A stretch of DNA of 64,000 nucleotides from Saprospiraceae bacterium (GTDB lineage: Bacteria; Bacteroidota; Bacteroidia; Chitinophagales; Saprospiraceae): NCBI GenBank assembly GCA_016708265.1, contig JADJGA010000003.1:124001-188000 (forward strand). The letters run 5' to 3'. Within the stretch, counting starts at the first letter, position 1; each line of letters starts with the position of its first letter. This document shows positions 8,872 to 17,323 of this stretch, one piece after another. The position numbers and the translations under genes were made by a program. The notes under the pieces were generated by a model. It saw only the letters and a list, made by a program, of their open reading frames with translations. It had not been told where the DNA came from and did no database searches.

Positions 8872-9811
8872 GGAAAATATCGCTGACAGGGTGAGCAGGG
8901 AGCAACTCATGGATGAGCTCACAAAGGATATTTTTGTCAGATTTACAGCCAAGGCTAACAATGAAATATATATATTTTCGCATGATCAGGCTCCTGGTTT
9001 AATGCAGGAAATAGGTAGGCTCAGGGAGATTTCATTCCGCGCAGCAGGAGGAGGAACAGGAAAAAGTCTTGACATAGACGAATTTGATACTGCAGAAACC
9101 CCTTTTAAACAACTCATAGTCTGGGATCCGGAAAACCAGGAAATAATCGGAGGTTACAGATTTATTTTGGGTGATATCACAAAAAGGGATGAAACCGGAA
9201 TGCCATTGACACCTACATCGGAATTATTCGATATTTCAAGGCAATTTATTGATAATTACTGGGATCAGACTATTGAATTGGGCAGGTCTTTTGTCCAGCC
9301 TTTATATCAGCCTACAGTAAACCGAAAAGGTATTTTCTCGCTCGACAACCTCTGGGATGGTCTGGGTTCGCTGATACATGACAATCCTAAAAAGGATTAT
9401 TTCTTCGGAAAATTCACCATGTACCCTGTTTTTCATATCAAAGCAAGAGATGTAATTTACTACTTTCTCAAAAGATATTTTCCTGACCCTGAAAAACTTA
9501 TGATCCCCAAATTTCCTATACACATTGAATCTGACCATAAGGAAATAACTCAGGATTTCAATTGGCATAGTTATGATGATGATTATAAAACGCTGGTGAG
9601 AAAAGTAAGAAACCTTGGTGAAAATATTCCTCCGCTTGTCAATTCATATATGAATCTCTCCAGAACCATGAAGGTATTTGGAACAAGCCTCAATTCTCAT
9701 TTCGGAAATGTTTTCGAAACCGGTATTTTGCTTAAAATATCACAGTTGTTTCCTGAGAAACGGGACAGATATGTATTCCCTTACAGGGATTTCAAGATGG
9801 GATTGAAATAA
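8858..9811 (+). CDS. GNAT-fold N-acyltransferase (GlsB/OlsB-like, hemolysin-like family)
   Basis: 317 residues from ATG 8858, which overlaps the previous stop by 14 bases. In-frame ATGs at 8810 and 8834 exist but only add sequence lying inside the upstream gene, so I prefer 8858. Family features seen are RLREISFRAAGGGTGKSLDIDEFD and WDPENQEIIGGYRFILG, typical of OlsB/hemolysin-like acyl-ACP-dependent N-acyltransferases. Its expected reaction is 3-hydroxyacyl transfer to an amino acid (glycine in GlsB, ornithine in OlsB), giving the substrate for the preceding O-acyltransferase. Many Bacteroidota fuse the two domains in this same order, so the overlap here looks like a split form of that fusion. 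Confidence 0.82.
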   Translation: MKLYEENIADRVSREQLMDELTKDIFVRFTAKANNEIYIFSHDQAPGLMQEIGRLREISFRAAGGGTGKSLDIDEFDTAETPFKQLIVWDPENQEIIGGYRFILGDITKRDETGMPLTPTSELFDISRQFIDNYWDQTIELGRSFVQPLYQPTVNRKGIFSLDNLWDGLGSLIHDNPKKDYFFGKFTMYPVFHIKARDVIYYFLKRYFPDPEKLMIPKFPIHIESDHKEITQDFNWHSYDDDYKTLVRKVRNLGENIPPLVNSYMNLSRTMKVFGTSLNSHFGNVFETGILLKISQLFPEKRDRYVFPYRDFKMGLK

Positions 9812-9836
9812 CAGATATAATTGCCGAAAACTGCTA

Positions 9837-10247
9837 TCAAGCCCCTAACAATTTTGTTTTAAGTGTTCCCTTGGATTTTACACCGACAATTCTTTCTACC
9901 TCTTTCCCGTTTTTGAAAAGTATCATGGTTGGGATTCCCCTTATCTTAAACCTGTTTGACAGATTCGGATACTTTTCGACATCCACTTTTCCAATGAATT
10001 TATCCTTTGGCAATTCTGCTGCAAGTTCATTTAATACGGGTGCAAGCATTTTACAGGGCATACACCAGGCAGCCCAGAAATCAACCAAAATGGTTTTATT
10101 TCTTATAGTAGCATCGAAGTTTATTTCATCCAGCTCCAGAATTTTCTCATGATTTTCAACCATTGGAGTTTTCCTGATCTTGTTTATCACAAACAAGTAT
10201 CCTGCAATAATAAAAAAGAAAACCAGTATTAAAATTGTAGTCGTCAT
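9837..10247 (-). CDS. Membrane-anchored thioredoxin
   Basis: 136 residues. An N-terminal transmembrane segment (about residues 4-21) is followed by a compact thioredoxin domain with active site WCMPC (W61-C65) in DFWAAWCMPCKMLAPVLNEL and cis-proline in RGIPTMILFKNG. Ordinary TrxA has WCGPC; Met in the second spacer position is a departure that would shift redox potential. The anchor implies either periplasmic or membrane-facing activity. It lies 124 bases downstream of the AsmA-like gene on the same strand, separated by a simple repeat. It converges with the N-acyltransferase gene. Confidence 0.88.
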   Translation of the reverse strand: MTTTILILVFFFIIAGYLFVINKIRKTPMVENHEKILELDEINFDATIRNKTILVDFWAAWCMPCKMLAPVLNELAAELPKDKFIGKVDVEKYPNLSNRFKIRGIPTMILFKNGKEVERIVGVKSKGTLKTKLLGA

Positions 10248-10255
10248 TTGCTTTT

Positions 10256-10322
10256 TCTTGATTGATTGAATGATGGATTGATTGAGTTATTGAATGAATG
10301 ATTGATTGATTGAGTTATTGAA
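10256..10322. repeat. Degenerate simple repeat (period 4, gatt/aatg)
   Basis: About 67 bases consist almost only of GATT, GAAT and TTGA steps, including two copies of TTGATTGAGTTATTGAAT separated by ATGAATGA. It lies between the AsmA-like gene and the thioredoxin start. Such tracts expand and contract by slippage. No function is evident. Confidence 0.8.
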
Positions 10323-10371
10323 TTTAGCTTTATGCGTCTTTATTTTTTAAAAAATTTTACACACACTTTAT

Positions 10372-13300
10372 TCATTTCTTTTTCTTAAACGGATTATACT
10401 GATTCAGTACATCATTAGCTTTCTTTTTGGTTGTGCTGTCGAGTTTGTTTTCCAGTTCTTTCTGAGCTTTCTTTTTCAGGTCTTCAAGAGTTTCATTTGC
10501 TTTTGATTCCACTTTCTTCTTTGTAGAATCTATCACTTCCTTAGCCTTGTTTTCAGCTTCAGTTTTCCTTTTTTCCAGCTCCTGATTCACTTTGGTCTTT
10601 GTTTCAGCAGCAACATTATCAACTTTGTTTTGTACGGCAGTTTTTAGTGCTTCACCTTCATTTCCTCTGTACTCAAATTTCAATTTAGGTTTGAAAACCG
10701 GGCCTGAAAGCAAAATATCAAGATTGATGGTTTCACCAAGATTTATATCCAGTCCTTTTGCCTTAGCCTGGCTTGTGAGGAAATTCAAACCCTTATTAAT
10801 GTTTTGGCCTGCTGGAATTTTATCTATTTTTGATTTTGGAATTTTAGCATGTACTATGTAGTCAATGGTTTTATCAAGTTTATTTGTCCCGGAAATATTG
10901 AAGTTCATATCATCAAATTTGACATCAAATGGATTAACTTTTAAAATTCCGTTGAGTATCTCAAATCTTCCTTTAATATTTTCCAGTTTTATATTTTTGA
11001 TGGATTGAATATTCAGTTTTTCTGCAATCTCATTTGTCCCTGCAAAAGATCTGATATATCCGTTAATGGTCTGTACCAGACCTGCAGCATTTATTGTTTC
11101 AAGCTGTGGTGACATATCCTCATTGAGTTTGCCCTTTAAATTAAAATCTGCATTGAAAAATCCATTCAGAAACTTAACCACAGGTGCTAAAGCCTGAAAA
11201 GTCACAAACTGCCTGTACACTTCTTCATATCGCATATTTGCAAGAGAAAGTTTAAAGTCATATTCAGGTTTAGCTTTGTCCTTTGCCGAAAAAAGGCCTG
11301 AAAGTTTCATTTCTCCTCCCATTCCATCAGCAGCAAGGTCATTGAACCTTATACTTTGGTCCTTCAATTCCATATTACCTTTCAGAGAGTTGATTTCTTT
11401 TCCTGTATAATTGATTTTCTCAATATCAGCATTAATTGCCAGGTTCATTTTATCAGGCAAAACAAAGGCCTCTTCTTCAGTAGTTGCGGATTTGCCATCT
11501 GTCCCCGGTGCCATAAACTTGTCCATATCAAAATGGGGACTGTCAATATTAAGATTCCCTGCAAGGACTTTATCCTCCAATGCCCAGGTTATGATATTAT
11601 TCAGTCTTCCTGAGATGTTCATCCTGCTGTCAGATAAGACAATTGAGGTATTGTTAAGGCTGAGAACATTTTTTTGATAATTCCCGACTGCTGTGATATT
11701 TTTCAGGTCATAATCTTCAAATTTGAGTTTCATGATCTGCACTTTGTACTTCAAAATAAATTTGTTGACAATCATATCAATCATTCCTGCATCATCATCT
11801 GAACCCGTTTTATCAGAACTCTTGCTTTCCTGACTCGTCCACTCATCTGCATCCACGAAACTGCTTTTGCAGTCAACATCAAAAGTGACAGATTTACCGC
11901 GTATACTGTAAAATAAAGGATCAATTATTTTTAAAGTTCCGGTAAAATCAGATTTTCCGGCTTTTGCTGAAATCCCTGTACAAAGTATCTTATCATTATT
12001 AAAATATGCTTTAAGTGCTGAAATCTGCAAAGCTGGCATATCTGTATAAGCAAGATTCAGATTTTCAATTTCTGCATTGCCTTTAAGGCTCTTTTTGGAT
12101 AGTGATTTACTTACATTAAAGACTATGTCAGTGACTATTTTACCTTTCAGTTGCTGAACATCCTGCATTGGAAATGCCCTGGACAAGGCATCAAGATTTA
12201 ATGTTCCTTTAATTTCTCCACTAGTTGTAGGATCAGTTGTAAGATCACTGACCAGCATTTTCATCAGGAAAGACTCTCCTGCTAATGAAAAGCTCAGTGG
12301 TGCTATATTGATATTTGTTTCACCGATTGTATTGCCTGTTTTAAATATCCTGATATCAGCATTGATGTCTTCGACAGGAAGCGATAATGACGGGTATTTA
12401 ACATAACCGTTATCTGCTTTAATATTGAAATCAAAATCAGGGTATTCTTCCGTTTTCAAACCGTATTTTCCCTTTACAAAACCCTCAAAACTGAATTTCC
12501 CTTCTGCTTTGACATCCTTAAAATCTTTGATATAAGCATTTGGAACAAGCGAAAAGAGTTCTTTGAAATTATTGCCGGGAGCTTTAATATTCATATCTAT
12601 ATCAATATCCGAATCATTCATTTTCAGCTTTCCAACTGAAACAAGCTGCAATTCATTGATTTTCAATCTATTCTCAGATATTTCAAACAACATCTGATCC
12701 AGATCTACTTTTATGTCAGCATCCATATTAATGTGGAGATCTTTCGCCATGGGAATCCCGGATGACTCATAAGTCAGTTTTTCAATATCTGTTTTGGTTG
12801 TAAGTATAAAATTCCTTGCCTTGAAATTTCCTTTTCCGTTATGATTCAGTTTAGAGACTATTATTCTGTATAAACTCTGATGATCGGTATACTTTAAGTT
12901 TCCATTAATCATAGAATATTTATTTAAATTAATATCTTTAGAATCCGAAGATTCATCCTCTGGCTGTGTATCTTTAAAAATGTTATAATTGGTTTTTCCA
13001 TCAGGATTGACGATAATATTCAATGAAGGTTCAATGACTGAAAAATTTACAATTTCCAGTGGTTTGGAAGAAAATAAAGCACTTATGAGGTTCACATCGA
13101 CTGAAAGTTCCTTTATTGATAAAAGTTCTTTATCTTTAAAATCACCTACCCCTTTAACATCAAGATTTTCAACTGTTGCATTCAGTCTTGGGAAACTTTT
13201 AAAAAACGATAAACTCACATCCCCAAAATCAGCTTTAGCAATTATCTGTTTATTTATCTCAGCTTTTATTAATTCCTTTACTTTCCCTTTGAATATAAAA

Positions 13301-13407
13301 GGAAGTGTAAATGCCATAATTACGAATACACCTGTGATAATACCACAGGTCACTAACACTTTTTTAAGTAACTTCCTTTTCCCTATAGCTTTTATTGCTT
13401 TCTCCAT
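10372..13407 (-). CDS. AsmA-like family protein
   Basis: 1011 residues. One transmembrane helix near the N-terminus (about residues 17-39, after a Lys-rich start) is followed by an AsmA-like domain (FGDVSLSFFKSFPRLNATVENL...VNLISALFSSKPLEI...PSLNIIVNPDGKTNYN), a long beta-rich region, an AsmA C-terminal domain around residues 780-890 (ENIKGRFEILNGILKV), and a final ~120-residue Lys/Glu/Ala-rich coiled coil ending in FKKKK. AsmA-like proteins form extended lipid-transfer bridges from inner to outer membrane. The charged coiled coil at the end is unlike E. coli AsmA and may reach an envelope partner. A 235-residue secreted protein is encoded 5 bases upstream, probably in the same transcript. 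Confidence 0.85.
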   Translation of the reverse strand: MEKAIKAIGKRKLLKKVLVTCGIITGVFVIMAFTLPFIFKGKVKELIKAEINKQIIAKADFGDVSLSFFKSFPRLNATVENLDVKGVGDFKDKELLSIKELSVDVNLISALFSSKPLEIVNFSVIEPSLNIIVNPDGKTNYNIFKDTQPEDESSDSKDINLNKYSMINGNLKYTDHQSLYRIIVSKLNHNGKGNFKARNFILTTKTDIEKLTYESSGIPMAKDLHINMDADIKVDLDQMLFEISENRLKINELQLVSVGKLKMNDSDIDIDMNIKAPGNNFKELFSLVPNAYIKDFKDVKAEGKFSFEGFVKGKYGLKTEEYPDFDFNIKADNGYVKYPSLSLPVEDINADIRIFKTGNTIGETNINIAPLSFSLAGESFLMKMLVSDLTTDPTTSGEIKGTLNLDALSRAFPMQDVQQLKGKIVTDIVFNVSKSLSKKSLKGNAEIENLNLAYTDMPALQISALKAYFNNDKILCTGISAKAGKSDFTGTLKIIDPLFYSIRGKSVTFDVDCKSSFVDADEWTSQESKSSDKTGSDDDAGMIDMIVNKFILKYKVQIMKLKFEDYDLKNITAVGNYQKNVLSLNNTSIVLSDSRMNISGRLNNIITWALEDKVLAGNLNIDSPHFDMDKFMAPGTDGKSATTEEEAFVLPDKMNLAINADIEKINYTGKEINSLKGNMELKDQSIRFNDLAADGMGGEMKLSGLFSAKDKAKPEYDFKLSLANMRYEEVYRQFVTFQALAPVVKFLNGFFNADFNLKGKLNEDMSPQLETINAAGLVQTINGYIRSFAGTNEIAEKLNIQSIKNIKLENIKGRFEILNGILKVNPFDVKFDDMNFNISGTNKLDKTIDYIVHAKIPKSKIDKIPAGQNINKGLNFLTSQAKAKGLDINLGETINLDILLSGPVFKPKLKFEYRGNEGEALKTAVQNKVDNVAAETKTKVNQELEKRKTEAENKAKEVIDSTKKKVESKANETLEDLKKKAQKELENKLDSTTKKKANDVLNQYNPFKKKK

Positions 13408-13412
13408 AATGA

Positions 13413-14120
13413 CTATTTAAGATTTTTAAAGAAATCGATTTTCCTGACCTGCTCTATAAAATACTCTTTATCCTTAAAGTCCTTTTCAAGAAGTTTTTTA
13501 AAAGCACGTTTGGCTGCATCGAACTCACCTAGCTTATGATAAATAACAGGTATTATATATATGCTGTATCCATAATGTTTTCTGTCAGTATGGATAGAAT
13601 TATCCCTGATGTCTGTAAAGTACTGGAGAGATCCTTTAAAATCATTTTTTGAATACAATGAAAATCCTTTGTCAAATGATTTGATCTCATTATTCAAAAC
13701 CATATCGAGAACGATTCCGTTCATATAAAAACAATTATCAGCGCAGTCTTCAATGAGATTAACTTCTGTTAACCCTTTTGGAAGTGGAGGAAAGTACAGT
13801 TTGAAGTTTACGCTTTCATTGATCTTTGTGAAATGATGAGAAGTGGGACAGTTTTCAATATTTTCGGACCTCAGCATTCTGATATCATCCTTTAAGCTTT
13901 CTGAAGTCAATTTTACATTTTTATCAACACAGAACCATCCACCTTCCTTAATCCTGTTTACGATGTGCATAAAAAAAACTGTTTCAGTTTCTCTTTGTTC
14001 AATTTTTATAATATTGAGAGTAGGATGACTTTTGACCTGAACGGAAGGTTTGTTCAATATCTGAGAATCTACAGATGTAAAAATAATCAGTATAAAAATA
14101 GTTGTAAGTATTGTTTTCAT
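13413..14120 (-). CDS. Exported protein of unknown function with TPR-like C-terminus
   Basis: 235 residues with a signal peptide (about residues 1-19). I do not recognise a named family. The middle carries four cysteines (WFCVD, IENCPTS, EDCADNCF), which could form disulfides in the periplasm. The last ~70 residues (SLYSKNDFKGSLQYFTDIRD... and KLGEFDAAKRAFKKLLEKD) read like two tetratricopeptide-type helical pairs. It lies 5 bases before the AsmA-like gene, so the two are likely co-transcribed and the protein may assist the same envelope process. Confidence 0.65.
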   Translation of the reverse strand: MKTILTTIFILIIFTSVDSQILNKPSVQVKSHPTLNIIKIEQRETETVFFMHIVNRIKEGGWFCVDKNVKLTSESLKDDIRMLRSENIENCPTSHHFTKINESVNFKLYFPPLPKGLTEVNLIEDCADNCFYMNGIVLDMVLNNEIKSFDKGFSLYSKNDFKGSLQYFTDIRDNSIHTDRKHYGYSIYIIPVIYHKLGEFDAAKRAFKKLLEKDFKDKEYFIEQVRKIDFFKNLK

Positions 14121-14390
14121 TTAAATATTGGTGTATGTGAGTTAAAAATGATATTTTATTGCTTTTATATAACATTTTAAAAAAAAAATCATTATAAAAA
14201 TGCATTAATTTATGTTCAATTAAGAAAAAAACATTTCTTTTGCAGCCTAAATTGGGATTTTATAATTTTCAATTGTCATATATTAAGAAAATTTAAATGT
14301 TTTTCATAAAAATTTTGTTGGCATAAAATAATCGTAAATCGGTAGCGTTTTAATAAAATCATAATCACTTGAACAAAAAAATCGAAAACA

Positions 14391-14498
14391 ATGAAAAAAA
14401 AGTATTTTAATATCATCACAGTATTTGTTTTACTGACTATAGTTGCTATGGCACTTACATCATGCCACAGAGGCTATGGATGTCCATATGATTTTTAG
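14391..14498 (+). CDS. Small lipoprotein, 35 residues
   Basis: An ATG at 14391 opens a 35-codon frame ending in TAG at 14496-14498. The product has a Lys-rich start, a hydrophobic stretch and a lipobox ALTSC (Cys25), leaving a mature peptide of only 11 residues, CHRGYGCPYDF. A strong bidirectional hairpin terminator follows 15 bases later, which supports this being a transcribed gene. Tiny lipoproteins with a Cys-rich aromatic tail recur in Bacteroidota, but their function is unknown to me. It is too short for ordinary ORF cut-offs. Confidence 0.65.
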   Translation: MKKKYFNIITVFVLLTIVAMALTSCHRGYGCPYDF

Positions 14499-14513
14499 GC
14501 TTAGTTTTGAGAT

Positions 14514-14556
14514 AAAAAAAACAGGCTGCCCCGTTCAGGGACAGCCTGTTTTTTTT
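14514..14556. terminator. Bidirectional intrinsic terminator
   Basis: A hairpin with left arm ACAGGCTGCCCC (14521-14532), loop GTTCA and right arm GGGACAGCCTGT (14538-14549) has one C/A mismatch. It is flanked by A8 on the left (14514-14521) and T8 on the right (14549-14556), so it can stop transcription from both the small lipoprotein (plus) and the gene at 14565-14960 (minus). Confidence 0.9.
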
Positions 14557-14564
14557 CCTACATA

Positions 14565-14960
14565 TTACCAGGTTCTGCAATTATGAATATATTGGTCTAT
14601 CCTTCTGTCTAAATCTCTTTTTTCATCTTCCAATCTTATCCTTTCGTGCTGGCTTACATGATTATTCCGGTACACTTTTCTTTCCAGTTTTTTCAATTCA
14701 AACAATTCGTTTTCAAGCTTCCTCAATTCCCTTCCGGTTAATTGACCCCTTCTGGCAGCTCTTTCAATTTTTATCTCAAGACTTTCAATTGACAGTCTGT
14801 CGTACCTGTAGCTTCTTTCGTAATGATCTCTCTTTTTGTATTTGTCCCTTTGGAGATAATCACGTTCATAGTAATCCCTGTTGTGGTGTCCCTGGGCATA
14901 AACTGATGGCATAACTATCATTCCGATCAGAAATCCGATTATTAATTTTAATGTTTTCAT
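14565..14960 (-). CDS. Small secreted Arg/Tyr/Asp-rich helical protein
   Basis: 131 residues. A signal peptide ending at VYAQ (about residue 23) precedes an unusual low-complexity segment with repeated RDYYERDYLQRDKYKKRDH-type steps, then a charged helical region (GRELRKLENELFELKKLERK) resembling small periplasmic helical proteins with LTxRE-type heptads (GQLTGRELRKLE). It has one mature Cys near the end. It ends at the shared terminator. Function is unknown; periplasmic stress-response proteins have similar composition. Confidence 0.7.
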   Translation of the reverse strand: MKTLKLIIGFLIGMIVMPSVYAQGHHNRDYYERDYLQRDKYKKRDHYERSYRYDRLSIESLEIKIERAARRGQLTGRELRKLENELFELKKLERKVYRNNHVSQHERIRLEDEKRDLDRRIDQYIHNCRTW

Positions 14961-15177
14961 GGCTTTGAGTTTAATTTGTTTTAATTATTATAATCATAAG
15001 ACGCATTGAAATGAATAAAGTTAAATCAGTGATCCCGTTTTAATATTTTTTTAACTTTTGAAAATCGAAATGTTAACATTGAACCCTTATTTTTAACAAT
15101 TTTAATCATGGTACTTTTTTACCTTAAAACCTGAGTTGTTATAAATTATTTACTATAACTTTACTAAAATTTTACTT

Positions 15178-16728
15178 ATGGAAAATCATTATGATGCAAT
15201 TGTTATCGGTTCAGGAATAGGAGGTCTGACAACAGCAGTTCTATTATCAAAAATATATAAACAAAAAGTACTGGTTCTGGAACAACATTTTGAAATCGGT
15301 GGTCAGACCCACGAATTCATGAGAGTAAAAGATGGTAAAAAATACCACTGGGATGTTGGAGTACATTATATCGGTGATATGAAAAAAGGCCTTCTGACCA
15401 GGAAGATTTTTGATTTCATAACCGATAGGAAAATGGAATGGGAAAAGATGGCTGATCCTCATGACATTTTTATTTATCCTGATATTAAATTTCCTCAGCC
15501 TTCCAATCCAAAATCATTTCAAAGAGATCTTATAAATACTTTTCCTGCAGAGGAAATTTCTATTAAACAGTATTTCAGGGATCTTAAAAAAGCATCAGGA
15601 TGGTTTCAGTCCTTTATTATGAGCAAATTGATCCCAATAAAGTTCATTGGTGAACTGATGAAATACAAAAACAAATCATTAGCTTTATCAACGACCAAAG
15701 AATATCTTGATTCCAGATTCAAAGATCAAAGACTTAAAGCAATATTGTGCTCGATTTGGGGAGATTATGGAGTCCCACCATCCGAAAGTGCTTTCGTGAT
15801 ACATTCTATCGTAGTCAGGTCTTATCTTTATGGGGCTTATTATCCGGTAGGAGGCGCAAGTTCAATTGCTAAAAATATGGTGCCTGCTATCGAAAGATCA
15901 GGTGGTAAGGTATTGGGCAGAAAAAAAGTTAACAGAATAATCATTGAAAACAATCGTGCAGTTGGTGTTGAAGTAAACACAAAAGATAGTTCAGAACAAT
16001 ATTTTGCAGAAAGAATAATCTCGGATGCAGGGGCTTACAATACTTTCATTAATCTATTACCCGAAAATATAAAATTGCAATTCAGGGGTGATCTAAAAAC
16101 TGATAAACTTGGAATTTCATCAAATACTCTTTATGTTGGCTTAAAAGAAAGCCCGGAAAAATTTGGAATAAAAGGAGAGAATATGTGGATATTTACCGGA
16201 TATGATCACGACAAAATGTACGAAAACAGCAAAAATTCAGATGATATACAGCTTGCTTTTATCTCCTTTCCTTCTTTAAAAAATCCACTTGCGAAGTCAC
16301 ACACCATGGAAATAATAAGCTTTACACAATACAATAAATTTAGCAAATGGAGTGACACAAAATGGCTTAAGAGAGGATCAGATTACGAAGCATATAAAAA
16401 TGATCTAAGCCTGAAATTGTTGAATTTTGCAGAGAAACATATTCCCGGTATAAAAGATATTATTGATTACCATGAATTGTCGACTCCTCTCAGCATGAAG
16501 CATTTTACAGGATGGGAAAAAGGAAGTTTCTACAGCTATCCGGCAACACCTGACAGATTTAACAATAAAGCCTTCAGTGCTAAAACCCCTGTAAAAAATC
16601 TTTATCTTACCGGAACTGATGCCGGAATGCTCGGTGTGCTTGGAGCCATGATGGGAGCCTTGTTTTCCACTGTCAAAATGAAAGGATTAAGATCATTCAT
16701 GAAAATTATGAAAAAAGTAAATGAATAA
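15178..16728 (+). CDS. FAD-dependent RetSat/CrtI-like oxidoreductase
   Basis: 516 residues. The N-terminal dinucleotide-binding fold has GSGIGGLTTAVLLSK (residues 11-25) and the FAD-ribose acidic end LVLEQHFEIGG. The C-terminal FAD motif LYLTGTDAGMLGVLGAMMGAL is characteristic of the carotenoid desaturase/isomerase and retinol saturase group. The conserved GVHYIGDM segment points to the retinol saturase-like branch rather than classic phytoene desaturase. The substrate is likely a polyene or other isoprenoid lipid, but it cannot be fixed by sequence. It is followed after 19 bases by a GNAT gene. Confidence 0.85.
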   Translation: MENHYDAIVIGSGIGGLTTAVLLSKIYKQKVLVLEQHFEIGGQTHEFMRVKDGKKYHWDVGVHYIGDMKKGLLTRKIFDFITDRKMEWEKMADPHDIFIYPDIKFPQPSNPKSFQRDLINTFPAEEISIKQYFRDLKKASGWFQSFIMSKLIPIKFIGELMKYKNKSLALSTTKEYLDSRFKDQRLKAILCSIWGDYGVPPSESAFVIHSIVVRSYLYGAYYPVGGASSIAKNMVPAIERSGGKVLGRKKVNRIIIENNRAVGVEVNTKDSSEQYFAERIISDAGAYNTFINLLPENIKLQFRGDLKTDKLGISSNTLYVGLKESPEKFGIKGENMWIFTGYDHDKMYENSKNSDDIQLAFISFPSLKNPLAKSHTMEIISFTQYNKFSKWSDTKWLKRGSDYEAYKNDLSLKLLNFAEKHIPGIKDIIDYHELSTPLSMKHFTGWEKGSFYSYPATPDRFNNKAFSAKTPVKNLYLTGTDAGMLGVLGAMMGALFSTVKMKGLRSFMKIMKKVNE

Positions 16729-16747
16729 GCTTAAGGAATTTTAAAAC

Positions 16748-17275
16748 ATGGAACTTAAAGACAATGAAATACTACTCAGGAAATTGACATTAGCTGATAG
16801 ATTTGATATGGCAGAACAGGCTAATAATATAAATGTAAGTCAAAATCTCAGAGATGCTTTTCCAAATCCTTACACAATAAGTGATGCTGAATTTTTCATA
16901 GAGAATATTGCAAATAATGAAAAAAATCACATTTTTGGTATTTTTTATGAAGGCAATTATTGTGGCAATACAGGCCTTCATCCGGGTGAAGATGTATATC
17001 GTTTATCGGCAGAATTAGGGTATTTTATTGGAGAAAAATTCTGGAATAAAGGAATTACTTCACGTGCAGTAAAATTGATAACTGATTTTGGTTTCAATGA
17101 ACTCAAAATCCTCAAGATATATGCAGGCATTTTTGAGTTCAATAAGCCTTCAATGCGTGTATTGGAAAAATGTGGCTTTAAACTGGAAGGTATCTTATTA
17201 AAATCAATAATTAAATATGATAAGATCTGGGACGAATATCGATATGGTAAGGTGAATCCCAAATTTATGGAATAA
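16748..17275 (+). CDS. GNAT family N-acetyltransferase (RimJ/RimL-like)
   Basis: 175 residues of the Acetyltransf_3 type. The opening ILLRKLTLADRFDMAEQANN, central LGYFIGEKFWNKGITSRAVKLI (acetyl-CoA pyrophosphate loop region) and FEFNKPSMRVLEKCGFKLEG are typical of RimJ/RimL-like amino-group acetyltransferases. The target could be a ribosomal protein N-terminus or a small molecule. It probably shares a transcript with the oxidoreductase 19 bases upstream, though no functional link is evident. Confidence 0.87.
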   Translation: MELKDNEILLRKLTLADRFDMAEQANNINVSQNLRDAFPNPYTISDAEFFIENIANNEKNHIFGIFYEGNYCGNTGLHPGEDVYRLSAELGYFIGEKFWNKGITSRAVKLITDFGFNELKILKIYAGIFEFNKPSMRVLEKCGFKLEGILLKSIIKYDKIWDEYRYGKVNPKFME

Positions 17276-17323
17276 AAGTACTTCTTTCTAATTAAAATAA
17301 AATCCTAACCTCAAAATTAAATT

